From positions 1 through 6,082 of the forward strand of contig URHJ01000035.1 of the NCBI GenBank assembly GCA_900547465.1: 6,082 nucleotides of DNA, given 5' to 3'. This DNA comes from an uncultured Mycoplasmatota bacterium. Lineage in GTDB: Bacteria > Bacillota_I > Bacilli_A > RF39 > UBA660. Each line of letters opens with the position of its first letter. The first letter of the stretch is position 1. Shown piece after piece: positions 1-5,692 of the stretch. The notes under the pieces are model-generated. The model was given only the letters and a program-made list of their open reading frames with translations. It was not told the origin of the DNA and ran no database searches. The position numbers and the translations under genes are program-made.

Positions 1-59
1 TTATATAAGATATAATTTAATATTTTATAATTAAAATAATATTAAAATCTAGTTTTATA
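1..59. other. A/T-only upstream region with a long imperfect inverted repeat
   Basis: This stretch is almost entirely A and T. Positions 16-27 and 32-46 can pair as an imperfect all-A/T hairpin: 22-27 pairs with 32-37, and 16-24 matches 38-46 as a 9-base inverted repeat, with a three-base bulge needed to combine the two. No coding frame or ribosome binding site is evident. It may be the end of an upstream transcript or simply the AT-rich (UP-like) DNA upstream of the promoter at 60-68. Low sequence complexity makes chance pairing likely. Confidence 0.25.
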
Positions 60-68
60 TGATATAAT
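60..68 (+). promoter_or_regulatory. Extended -10 promoter of the first gene
   Basis: TGATATAAT gives a perfect TATAAT (63-68) preceded by the TGn extension, in very AT-rich DNA. No good -35 box lies 16-18 bases upstream, which is usual for extended -10 promoters. Transcription would begin around position 75. The ATG at 67 lies inside this -10 box, so it would not be on the transcript. This supports the ATG at 88 as the true start. Confidence 0.6.
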
Positions 69-74
69 GAACAT

Positions 75-80
75 AGGAAG
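75..80 (+). promoter_or_regulatory. Ribosome binding site that decides the start of the first gene
   Basis: AGGAAG lies 7 bases before the ATG at 88, a normal Shine-Dalgarno spacing. The longer in-frame ATG at 67 has no such site. The leader would be very short if transcription starts near 75. Confidence 0.6.
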
Positions 81-87
81 TGATAAA

Positions 88-1008
88 ATGGATAATGAAA
101 GAATGATTAAACTACAACACTTTTTTTCAGTAGATGTTAAGATAAAAAAAGAACTATTTGACATTGCTCCACAGTCTCTAGAGGGGTATATGGATGAAGA
201 ATCAGTTAGTAAATATACAGATAAATTAAATGATTCACTTACATATATATTTAATGAATTAAAATGTGTTACCCTAGATATCTTTGGAAAAAACTCAAAT
301 GTATTTAATAGAGTATGCTATTTAGAAGAAGTTATAAAAGAAAGTTTTTATAACTGTGGTTTTGATATAAATAAATTAAAATCATTTTATCAAAAATATA
401 TAAGTAATATGGAACCAGCATTTATAGATAGTGTAAAAAGTAAATGTATCGGCTATTATATTTTTTATAGTACAAGTCCTGCAGATGAGGCTACTTCAAT
501 AAATGAAATATTACATTTTATTCATTCCTACATTATTAATAATGAGAAAATTTTACAATCAATACCACTATTAAAGAATAAAAATAATAGTAATAATTAT
601 CCTATAAGTTTAAGAGGTGTTAAAAGCCCTATATTTAAGCAAATATTTAAAATGTTTCCAAAAGATTTAACTGGTGGATGTACTGATATGGTGGCTATAA
701 ATGATAAAAAACTGATAATAATGATTAGAGGTAGAGGACATGCTTTGACAATAGAAGTTACATTAAATAATAATATTGCTAGAATAGAATATTTTATTCC
801 TAAACTTTGTAATATTGAAATGATTAATAACTTGCCTGGTATTAATAAAGTAAATAAAAATAGTATTGGAGCTACTGGCGTTATAGAAACACCTATAAAC
901 ACTTTACCAGGAGTATTATTTGATTTTATTTCCAAAGTTCCTACTGATTATGACATGGTTAATGATTTTGAAGAAATAAAAAGAAACAGAAGAGGAAAAG
1001 TTATGTAA
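88..1008 (+). CDS. Hypothetical protein, 306 aa, function unknown
   Basis: I do not recognise this protein. The ATG at 88 is chosen because it has an AGGAAG site 7 bases upstream, while the in-frame ATG at 67 falls inside the -10 box. There is no signal peptide or clear membrane segment, so it is probably cytoplasmic. Roughly residues 1-170 look helix-rich and charged. An Asn/Lys-rich linker follows (about 163-171). Residues 172-290 look like a compact, strand-rich domain with GGCTD (196-200), a hydrophobic strand KLIIMIRGRGHA (208-219), and Gly/Pro turns NNLPG and TLPG. The C-terminus is basic (RNRRGK, 299-304). Six cysteines (60, 77, 90, 120, 198, 241) are spread out and do not form an obvious CxxC metal site. 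All nine arginine codons are AGA, matching a very AT-rich host. It has its own promoter and terminator, so it is probably monocistronic. That this is a gene is well supported by length and codon use. Its role is unknown. Confidence 0.8.
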   Translation: MDNERMIKLQHFFSVDVKIKKELFDIAPQSLEGYMDEESVSKYTDKLNDSLTYIFNELKCVTLDIFGKNSNVFNRVCYLEEVIKESFYNCGFDINKLKSFYQKYISNMEPAFIDSVKSKCIGYYIFYSTSPADEATSINEILHFIHSYIINNEKILQSIPLLKNKNNSNNYPISLRGVKSPIFKQIFKMFPKDLTGGCTDMVAINDKKLIIMIRGRGHALTIEVTLNNNIARIEYFIPKLCNIEMINNLPGINKVNKNSIGATGVIETPINTLPGVLFDFISKVPTDYDMVNDFEEIKRNRRGKVM

Positions 1009-1034
1009 GTTACATTTATTGTAACTTCTTTTTT
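1007..1034 (+). terminator. Intrinsic terminator after the first gene
   Basis: A perfect 7-bp stem AAGTTAC (1007-1013) / GTAACTT (1021-1027) with a 7-base loop is followed by C and a run of seven T. The stem begins within the stop codon of the upstream gene. The stem is short and A/T-rich, so it may be only moderately efficient. Confidence 0.65.
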
Positions 1035-1080
1035 TAATATATAAAAGTGTCAAAAAATAAGTAAAAAATTAAGCAGTTTC

Positions 1081-1109
1081 TTTACATTTGATTATGTTTC
1101 TGCTATGAT
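1081..1109 (+). promoter_or_regulatory. ppdK promoter (-35, 17-bp spacer, extended -10)
   Basis: TTTACA (1081-1086) is separated by exactly 17 bases from TATGAT (1104-1109), and TGc lies directly before the -10 box. This is a good housekeeping sigma-factor promoter. The predicted start, near 1116, leaves a leader of about 18 bases that is mostly ribosome binding site. There is therefore no room for a riboswitch or attenuator ahead of ppdK. Confidence 0.75.
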
Positions 1110-1133
1110 TAAAAAGTAAGGAGAGTTGATAAT

Positions 1134-3767
1134 ATGACAAAGTATGTATATGCCTTCACCGAAGGAAATAAAGATATGCGTAATCTATTAGGAGGTAAGG
1201 GTGCTAACCTAGCAGAAATGACTAATTTAGGACTTCCTATACCTAAAGGATTTACTATTACTACAGAGGCTTGTATAAATTATTATAAAGAAAGTAAAAA
1301 AATATCAAAAGATATTGAAGAAGAAATATTTTCTAATATAAAATTATTAGAAGAACAAATAGGTAAAGAATTTGGCTCTAATGATAACCCATTATTAGTA
1401 TCTGTAAGAAGTGGAGCAAGAGCTAGTATGCCTGGTATGATGGATACAATTCTAAATCTAGGATTAAATGATATAAGCGTTGAAGGTCTAGCTAAGAAGA
1501 CAGGAAACGAAAGATTTGCCTATGACTCATATCGAAGATTTATTCAAATGTATTCAGATGTTGTTATGGAAGTAAATAAATCTTTTTTTGAAAAAATAAT
1601 AGATGAAGTAAAAAAAGAAAAAAATATAACATATGATACTGAACTTACAGTAGAAGATTTAAAAGAATTAGTAAAAAGATTTAAAAAAGTATATAGCAAT
1701 CATATGCATGGAGAAGAATTTCCTCAAGATCCAAAAGAGCAATTAATTGGGGCTGTAGAAGCTGTATTTAGATCATGGAATAATAAAAGAGCCATTGTAT
1801 ATAGAAGAATGAATGACATTCCAGGAGATTGGGGAACAGCAGTTAATGTACAATCAATGGTTTTTGGTAACATGGGAGAAAACTCAGGAACAGGAGTAGC
1901 CTTTACTAGAGATCCCGCAACAGGTAAAAAAGGTATTTACGGAGAATATCTAATAAACGCTCAAGGAGAGGATGTAGTAGCAGGAGTAAGAACTCCAAGG
2001 CCAATTACTAAATTACAAGAAGATATGCCAGAATGTTATAATGAATTTATCCATATAGCAGATAGTTTAGAAAAACATTATCGTGATATGCAAGATATGG
2101 AATTTACTATTGAAGAAGGAAAATTATATATATTGCAAACAAGAAATGGTAAAAGAACTGCTAAAGCAGCCATAAAGATAGCATGTGATTTAATAGACGA
2201 AAATATGATAACAGAAAAAGAAGCACTATTAAGAATAGATGCTAAAAGCTTAGATCAATTATTACATCCAACCTTTAATGATGAAGCACTAAAAGAAGGA
2301 ATAGAAATAGGAGAAGCCCTTCCAGCCTCTCCAGGAGCTGCTGCTGGTAAAGTAGTATTTACAGCATTAGATGCTAAAAAACAAGGAAAAGGCGGTCAAG
2401 GAGAAAGAGTAGTACTAGTAAGATTAGAAACAACTCCAGAAGATATTGAAGGAATGACAGCTTCTCAAGGAATTTTAACAGGTAGAGGTGGTAGGACATC
2501 ACATGCCGCTGTTGTAGCACGTGGTATGGGAACATGTTGCGTAGCTGGTTGTACTCAAATGAGTATCAATGAAGAAGAAAAATATTTCACTTTAGGTGGA
2601 TATACATTCCATGAAGGAGACTATATTTCAATAGATGGAAATACCGGAAAAATATATAAGGGAGATATAAAAACAGAAGAAGCCACTGTAAGTGGAAACT
2701 TCGGAAGAATAATGTCTTTAGCAGATAAATATAGAACACTAGGAATCAGAACAAATGCCGATAACCCAAAAGACACTAAAAAAGCCATAGAATTAGGAGC
2801 AGAAGGAATAGGATTATGTAGAACAGAACACATGTTCTTTGAAGAAGATAGAATACCAAAAATAAGAAAAATGATTCTTTCAGAAACATCAGAAGAAAGA
2901 ACCAAAGCTTTAAACGAATTAATACCATTCCAAAAAGGTGACTTCAAAGCTATGTATAAAGAACTAAAAGGCATGCCTATGACAGTAAGATATCTAGATC
3001 CACCACTTCATGAATTCTTACCATCGGAAGAAGAAGAAATAATATCACTAGCAAAAGAAATGAATGTAACAGTAGAACATCTAAAAAATAAAATAGCAGA
3101 ATTACATGAATTCAATCCAATGATGGGACATCGTGGATGTAGACTAGACGTAACATATCCAGAAATAGCAAAAATGCAAACAAGAGCCTTAATGGAAGCC
3201 GCTATCGAAGTAACTGAAGAAGAAGGATATAATATTACACCAGAAATCATGATACCATTAGTAGGTGAAGAGAAGGAACTTAAGTTTGTTAAGGATATTG
3301 TTGTAGAAATAGCCGAAGAAGTAAAAAAAGAAAAAAATTCTAATATAAAGTATCATATTGGTACTATGATAGAAGTACCAAGAGCAGCCCTTTTAGCAGA
3401 TGAAATAGCTAAAGAAGCAGAATTCTTCTCATTTGGTACTAATGATTTAACACAATTAACTTTTGGCTTTTCAAGAGATGATGCCGGTAAATTCTTAGAT
3501 TCCTACTATCAAAACCAAATATATGAAATAGATCCATTTGCTAAATTAGATCAAAAAGGAGTAGGAAAATTAGTAGAAATGGCAGTAGAAAAAGGAAAAA
3601 GTACTAGAAGTGATATCAAACTAGGTATTTGTGGAGAACATGGAGGAGAACCATCATCAATAGAATTCTTCCACAAAGTAGGATTAGACTATGTATCATG
3701 CTCTCCATATAGAGTTCCTATTGCTAGATTAGCAGCTGCTCAAGCAAAACTAAAAGAAAATATATAA
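1134..3767 (+). CDS. ppdK: Pyruvate, phosphate dikinase (EC 2.7.9.1)
   Basis: This cytoplasmic enzyme interconverts ATP + pyruvate + Pi and AMP + PEP + PPi. In anaerobes it often serves PPi-linked glycolysis or gluconeogenesis. At 877 residues it is full length. The start is supported by AAGGAGA at 1118-1124, 9 bases upstream. Domains in order are the N-terminal ATP-grasp-like nucleotide domain (about 1-340), the mobile phosphohistidine domain (about 390-505) and the C-terminal PEP/pyruvate TIM barrel (about 520-870). Nucleotide-site residues known from the Clostridium symbiosum enzyme fall at the same numbers: K22, R92, D321, E323, Q335. The catalytic histidine is H457 in GGRTSHAAVVAR, with T455 as the residue phosphorylated by the regulatory protein in regulated homologues. 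PEP-site residues R563, R619, E747, N770/D771 and catalytic C833 (GICGEHGG) are all present, with a constant offset of two from the reference numbering. No PPDK regulatory protein gene is in the window. The gene has its own promoter and no co-transcribed neighbour. Nothing looks damaged, and the enzyme is probably active. Confidence 0.98.
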   Translation: MTKYVYAFTEGNKDMRNLLGGKGANLAEMTNLGLPIPKGFTITTEACINYYKESKKISKDIEEEIFSNIKLLEEQIGKEFGSNDNPLLVSVRSGARASMPGMMDTILNLGLNDISVEGLAKKTGNERFAYDSYRRFIQMYSDVVMEVNKSFFEKIIDEVKKEKNITYDTELTVEDLKELVKRFKKVYSNHMHGEEFPQDPKEQLIGAVEAVFRSWNNKRAIVYRRMNDIPGDWGTAVNVQSMVFGNMGENSGTGVAFTRDPATGKKGIYGEYLINAQGEDVVAGVRTPRPITKLQEDMPECYNEFIHIADSLEKHYRDMQDMEFTIEEGKLYILQTRNGKRTAKAAIKIACDLIDENMITEKEALLRIDAKSLDQLLHPTFNDEALKEGIEIGEALPASPGAAAGKVVFTALDAKKQGKGGQGERVVLVRLETTPEDIEGMTASQGILTGRGGRTSHAAVVARGMGTCCVAGCTQMSINEEEKYFTLGGYTFHEGDYISIDGNTGKIYKGDIKTEEATVSGNFGRIMSLADKYRTLGIRTNADNPKDTKKAIELGAEGIGLCRTEHMFFEEDRIPKIRKMILSETSEERTKALNELIPFQKGDFKAMYKELKGMPMTVRYLDPPLHEFLPSEEEEIISLAKEMNVTVEHLKNKIAELHEFNPMMGHRGCRLDVTYPEIAKMQTRALMEAAIEVTEEEGYNITPEIMIPLVGEEKELKFVKDIVVEIAEEVKKEKNSNIKYHIGTMIEVPRAALLADEIAKEAEFFSFGTNDLTQLTFGFSRDDAGKFLDSYYQNQIYEIDPFAKLDQKGVGKLVEMAVEKGKSTRSDIKLGICGEHGGEPSSIEFFHKVGLDYVSCSPYRVPIARLAAAQAKLKENI

Positions 3768-3790
3768 TCATTAAAAATTATTTTTTCACT

Positions 3791-3840
3791 GCAAGCCTGT
3801 AGTCTTGCTAGCGTTATTTGGAGCCTGGGTCTCCAAATAA
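3791..3840 (+). other. Twin hairpins with similar loops, 3' of ppdK
   Basis: Two stem-loops lie in tandem, 24 bases after the ppdK stop. The first is GCAAG (3791-3795) / CTTGC (3804-3808) around an 8-base loop. The second is a perfect 10-bp stem TTATTTGGAG (3814-3823) / CTCCAAATAA (3831-3840) around a 7-base loop. Both loops start with CCTG and end with GT, and both are closed by AG/CT, giving AGCCTG-n-GTCT in each. The segment is clearly richer in G+C than its flanks. No T-run follows the second hairpin, so it is not a standard intrinsic terminator. It may be a 3' UTR stability element, part of a small RNA or an intergenic repeat. I do not recognise a named RNA family. Confidence 0.5.
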
Positions 3841-3863
3841 ACATTAATTAAGAGAATTTTTAG

Positions 3864-3911
3864 AAAAATATAGTATATTTATATTACATTTATTAGTGCA
3901 AAAATATAGTA
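3864..3911. repeat. 12-bp direct repeat, 36-base period
   Basis: AAAAATATAGTA occurs at 3864-3875 and again at 3900-3911. The second copy lies in the loop of the inverted repeat at 3887-3927. In such AT-rich DNA a 12-base match has limited significance, but the closeness of the copies to a perfect palindrome is notable. Confidence 0.4.
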
Positions 3912-3927
3912 GTATGACTAATAAATG
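3887..3927. repeat. Perfect 11-bp inverted repeat with 19-base spacer
   Basis: CATTTATTAGT (3887-3897) and ACTAATAAATG (3917-3927) are exact reverse complements around a 19-base spacer. The element lies between ppdK and the hydrolase gene, about 60 bases upstream of the hydrolase promoter. No T-run follows, so it is not a terminator by itself. It could be an RNA hairpin in the ppdK 3' UTR or a two-half-site operator. The function is not determined. Confidence 0.5.
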
Positions 3928-3949
3928 ATACCGGTTAAAAATTTAGAAT

Positions 3950-3978
3950 AACTTCATCAAAAGATGGAGTTTTCTTTT
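3950..3978 (+). terminator. Intrinsic terminator between ppdK and the hydrolase gene
   Basis: AACTTCATC (3950-3958) pairs with GATGGAGTT (3963-3971) over 9 bp, with one G-T wobble and an AAAA tetraloop. TTCTTTT follows directly. This is a compact, convincing intrinsic terminator. It would end ppdK transcripts about 200 bases after the stop codon, keeping the hairpins at 3791-3927 within the 3' UTR. Confidence 0.75.
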
Positions 3979-3984
3979 ACTTTA

Positions 3985-3993
3985 TGATACAAT
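3985..3993 (+). promoter_or_regulatory. Extended -10 promoter of the hydrolase gene
   Basis: TGATACAAT provides a TGn extension plus TACAAT (3988-3993), with TATGAT overlapping at 3983-3988 as an alternative -10. The 17-base-spaced -35 position (3965-3970) is weak and lies in the 3' arm of the terminator. Transcription would start near 4000, right at the ribosome binding site. Confidence 0.5.
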
Positions 3994-4012
3994 CATATTA
4001 GGAGTTGATAAA

Positions 4013-4765
4013 ATGAAAACAGAAAAAATAAAATCAAGTAGTGATAATCTAGAATTAGAAATAGCCCATATAGAACCAAATAGTGAAATAAAAGGAGTAG
4101 TACAAATATCCCATGGAATGGCCGAACATAAAGAAAGATATTATGATTTCATGGAATATTTAAAAGATAATGGCTATGCTGCAGTAATTCATGATCATCG
4201 AGGCCATGGTGCAAGTGTTAAAAGCAAAGAAGATTTAGGTTATTTTTATACTGATAATATAGATTATATAATAAATGACTTATATGATGTAACAAAATAT
4301 ATAAAGAAAAAATATAAAAACAAGAAAATATATCTATTTAGTCATAGTATGGGAACATTAGTAGCTAGAGGTTATATTCAAAAATATGATAATGAAATAG
4401 AAAAATTAATATTATGCGGTCCTCCTACTAAAAACGAATTAACAAAATTTGCCATAAAATTATCAAAACTAAGTAATCATACAAATAAACCAAATAAATT
4501 ATTAAACAAATTAACATTTGGTAATTATAGTAAAGATAAAAGTATAGATAATAGTTGGTTATCTAAAAACATAGATAATGTAAATAATTATAACGAAGAT
4601 GAATTATGTGGCTTTATATTTACTAGTAATGGTTTTACAAATTTATATAAATTAATGGATAACGCATTTCAAAAAGAAAATTATAAAATGCAAAATAAAT
4701 CTCTTCCAATCTTTTTAATAGCGGGAAGTGATGATCCAGTTATTCAAAATGAAAACAAGTTTTAG
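4013..4765 (+). pseudogene. Alpha/beta hydrolase (monoacylglycerol lipase/lysophospholipase type), C-terminally truncated
   Basis: The family cleaves acylglycerols, lysophospholipids or other esters using a Ser-Asp-His triad. AGGAG at 4000-4004 lies 8 bases before the ATG. Visible motifs are the oxyanion-region SHGMAEH (33-39), the DHRGHGAS motif (61-68), the nucleophile elbow SHSMG (110-114) with Ser112, a lid region (about 140-200) and the acid strand IFLIAGSDDPV (233-243) with Asp241 as the likely acid. The elbow starts with Ser where GHSMG is usual. Reading stops at residue 250, right after the acid motif. Family members run to about 300 residues or more and carry the catalytic His in the missing end. 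None of the other plus-strand frames downstream resumes a hydrolase C-terminus, so this is a lost end and not a simple frameshift. As it stands it should be inactive. It is either a genuine pseudogene made by recombination or the left side of an assembly chimera, in which case the real gene is intact elsewhere. Confidence 0.8.
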
Positions 4766-5042
4766 AACTAGTTTAAAAGCTACTGCTCATTTCTTGCATA
4801 CCGTTGAAAATCTGCTAAATTTCGATGCACAAAAAACTATTTCTATGATTTCGGATTACATTGATATCGGCACATTAAAAGATATTCCTCGCGATATTTA
4901 TACCAAGGAAATGCTTTACCAACTTATTAAAGAAATTTTTGTTTTTCTCTGTGATGATATTGATTCGATGAATACAGATGAAATTCTTGAAGAATGCCAC
5001 AAATATCTCGTAAACAAATTCTGCTATTTTAATAGAACATAG
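4749..5042 (+). CDS. C-terminal fragment of an unrecognised protein (start lost at junction)
   Basis: From about 4766 to the TAG at 5040-5042 one frame stays open and reads as a plausible helical, acidic protein end of roughly 92 residues, including the segment FDAQKTISMISDYIDIG and a final NKFCYFNRT. The in-frame GTG at 4728 and ATG at 4749 lie within the hydrolase reading frame and lack a well-placed ribosome binding site. They are probably accidental, and the real 5' part of this gene is missing. The use of TTT, GAT and CGC codons matches the downstream Nudix gene more than the hydrolase. A strong terminator follows 2 bases after the stop, as expected for a real gene end. I do not recognise the family. 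A stand-alone 97-aa protein from ATG 4749 is possible but less likely. Confidence 0.5.
   Translation: MKTSFRTSLKATAHFLHTVENLLNFDAQKTISMISDYIDIGTLKDIPRDIYTKEMLYQLIKEIFVFLCDDIDSMNTDEILEECHKYLVNKFCYFNRT
4755..4770. other. Probable junction between two unrelated sequences
   Basis: Left of here the hydrolase frame is sound up to its last residues (QNENKF). Right of here a different frame carries a gene end with different codon use. Left genes use AGA for nearly all arginines (9/9 in the first gene). The Nudix gene to the right uses CGT/CGC for all four, and the right side has more CTT, CTC and TTG leucines and more T-ending codons. The exact breakpoint cannot be fixed from one sequence. Confidence 0.65.
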
Positions 5043-5043
5043 A

Positions 5044-5071
5044 AAAAGACAGTCATTCTCGACTGTCTTTT
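5044..5071 (+). terminator. Strong intrinsic terminator
   Basis: AAAAGACAGTC (5044-5054) and GACTGTCTTTT (5061-5071) form a perfect 11-bp stem with a 6-base loop. The T-run forms the end of the stem and the A-run its start, so it could act in both directions. It sits 2 bases after the stop of the upstream fragment and separates it from the Nudix gene. Confidence 0.85.
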
Positions 5072-5084
5072 CATTCTCTTTAAA

Positions 5085-5093
5085 TGCTATAAT
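5085..5093 (+). promoter_or_regulatory. Extended -10 promoter of the Nudix gene
   Basis: TGCTATAAT is a perfect TATAAT (5088-5093) with a TGn extension. The -35 region, partly inside the terminator stem, has no good TTGACA match. Transcription would start near 5100, about 10 bases before the ribosome binding site. A TTG at 5093 in the Nudix frame would lie upstream of the transcript and is not the start. Confidence 0.65.
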
Positions 5094-5109
5094 TGATTTG
5101 CAATCTTTC

Positions 5110-5116
5110 AGGAGGT
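5110..5116 (+). promoter_or_regulatory. Ribosome binding site that decides the Nudix start
   Basis: AGGAGGT is a full anti-16S match placed 9 bases before the ATG at 5126. It fixes that ATG as the start in preference to the upstream in-frame TTG at 5093. Confidence 0.85.
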
Positions 5117-5125
5117 GGATTTACT

Positions 5126-5692
5126 ATGAATGACTTAATGTCTCAACTTATATCATATATTCCTTTTAACGAACAAGAAAAACAAGATAAGCAGCTTATT
5201 ATTGACCAACTTGCTAATGCCAAAGATATTTTTACTCGTAAAAACAAATTAGCTCATTTTACCGTATCAGCTTGGATTATCAGCCATGATAAAAATAAAG
5301 TTCTAATGGCTTATCACAATATCTATCAATCTTGGTCTTGGCTTGGAGGACATGCTGATGGCAACTCTAATTTAAAGCAAGTAATTCTCAAAGAAATTCA
5401 AGAAGAAAGTGGCCTAACTGATGTTAAATTTTTATCAGACGATATTTTCTCGCTTGAAGTTCTAACTGTTGATGGACACGAAAAACGTGGAGAATATGTT
5501 TCTTCGCACTTACATTTAAACATTACTTACCTATTCGAAGCTGATACTACTATGCCATTGCGCATCAAGCCTGATGAAAATAGTCAAATCGCTTGGCTTG
5601 ATTTATCTAGCTTAGATTCTAAGGTCAGTGAAGTTTGGTTCAATCAACGTATCTATCATAAATTAATTGAAAAGGTTAACCTACTTTACTAA
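5126..5692 (+). CDS. Nudix hydrolase family protein, 188 aa
   Basis: Nudix enzymes hydrolyse nucleoside diphosphates linked to another group, in the cytoplasm. The substrate here cannot be read from the sequence. The Nudix core begins at about residue 44 (AHFTVSAWII) after a helical N-terminal extension. The Nudix box spans residues 75-97, from G75 of GGHADG to EIQEESGL (90-97). The metal-binding glutamates E90, E93 and E94 and G96 are present. The usual Glu at box position 7 is Ser81, and the usual Arg at position 15 is Lys89. The GGHADG and SHLHL segments (127-131) recall a common Bacillota Nudix subfamily, which to my memory also has Lys at that position. The gene has its own promoter, and the terminator upstream insulates it. 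Its stop overlaps the stop of the convergent epimerase gene by 4 bases. All four arginines are CGT/CGC, unlike genes left of 4760. The key glutamates suggest it is active. Confidence 0.9.
   Translation: MNDLMSQLISYIPFNEQEKQDKQLIIDQLANAKDIFTRKNKLAHFTVSAWIISHDKNKVLMAYHNIYQSWSWLGGHADGNSNLKQVILKEIQEESGLTDVKFLSDDIFSLEVLTVDGHEKRGEYVSSHLHLNITYLFEADTTMPLRIKPDENSQIAWLDLSSLDSKVSEVWFNQRIYHKLIEKVNLLY

Noticed and set aside
67..87. Longer N-terminus for the first gene (ATG at 67)
   Set aside because: This ATG overlaps the TATAAT box and has no ribosome binding site. ATG 88 has AGGAAG at 7 bases.
597..935. 112-residue open frame on the minus strand
   Set aside because: It lies wholly inside the first gene, has no ribosome binding site, and its hydrophobic composition is the expected antisense shadow of an AT-rich gene.
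2621..3250. Two minus-strand open frames (2621-2974 and 3008-3250)
   Set aside because: Both are antisense to highly conserved ppdK coding sequence and have no start signals or family resemblance.
3756..3787. Terminator directly at the ppdK stop, using the T-run at 3781-3786
   Set aside because: The only pairing upstream is A/T with bulges. The 3950-3978 hairpin is far better.
4728..4748. GTG at 4728 as a true translational start
   Set aside because: The first codons lie within the hydrolase coding sequence, out of frame. GGGAAG directly before it is too close for a normal site, and the fragment looks like the end of a longer gene.
4766..5042. A simple frameshift restoring the hydrolase C-terminus
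   Set aside because: None of the three plus-strand frames gives the expected C-terminal helix and catalytic His context.
5093..5125. TTG start extending the Nudix protein by 11 residues
   Set aside because: The TTG overlaps the -10 box, and the full AGGAGGT site sits inside the extension, correctly spaced for ATG 5126.
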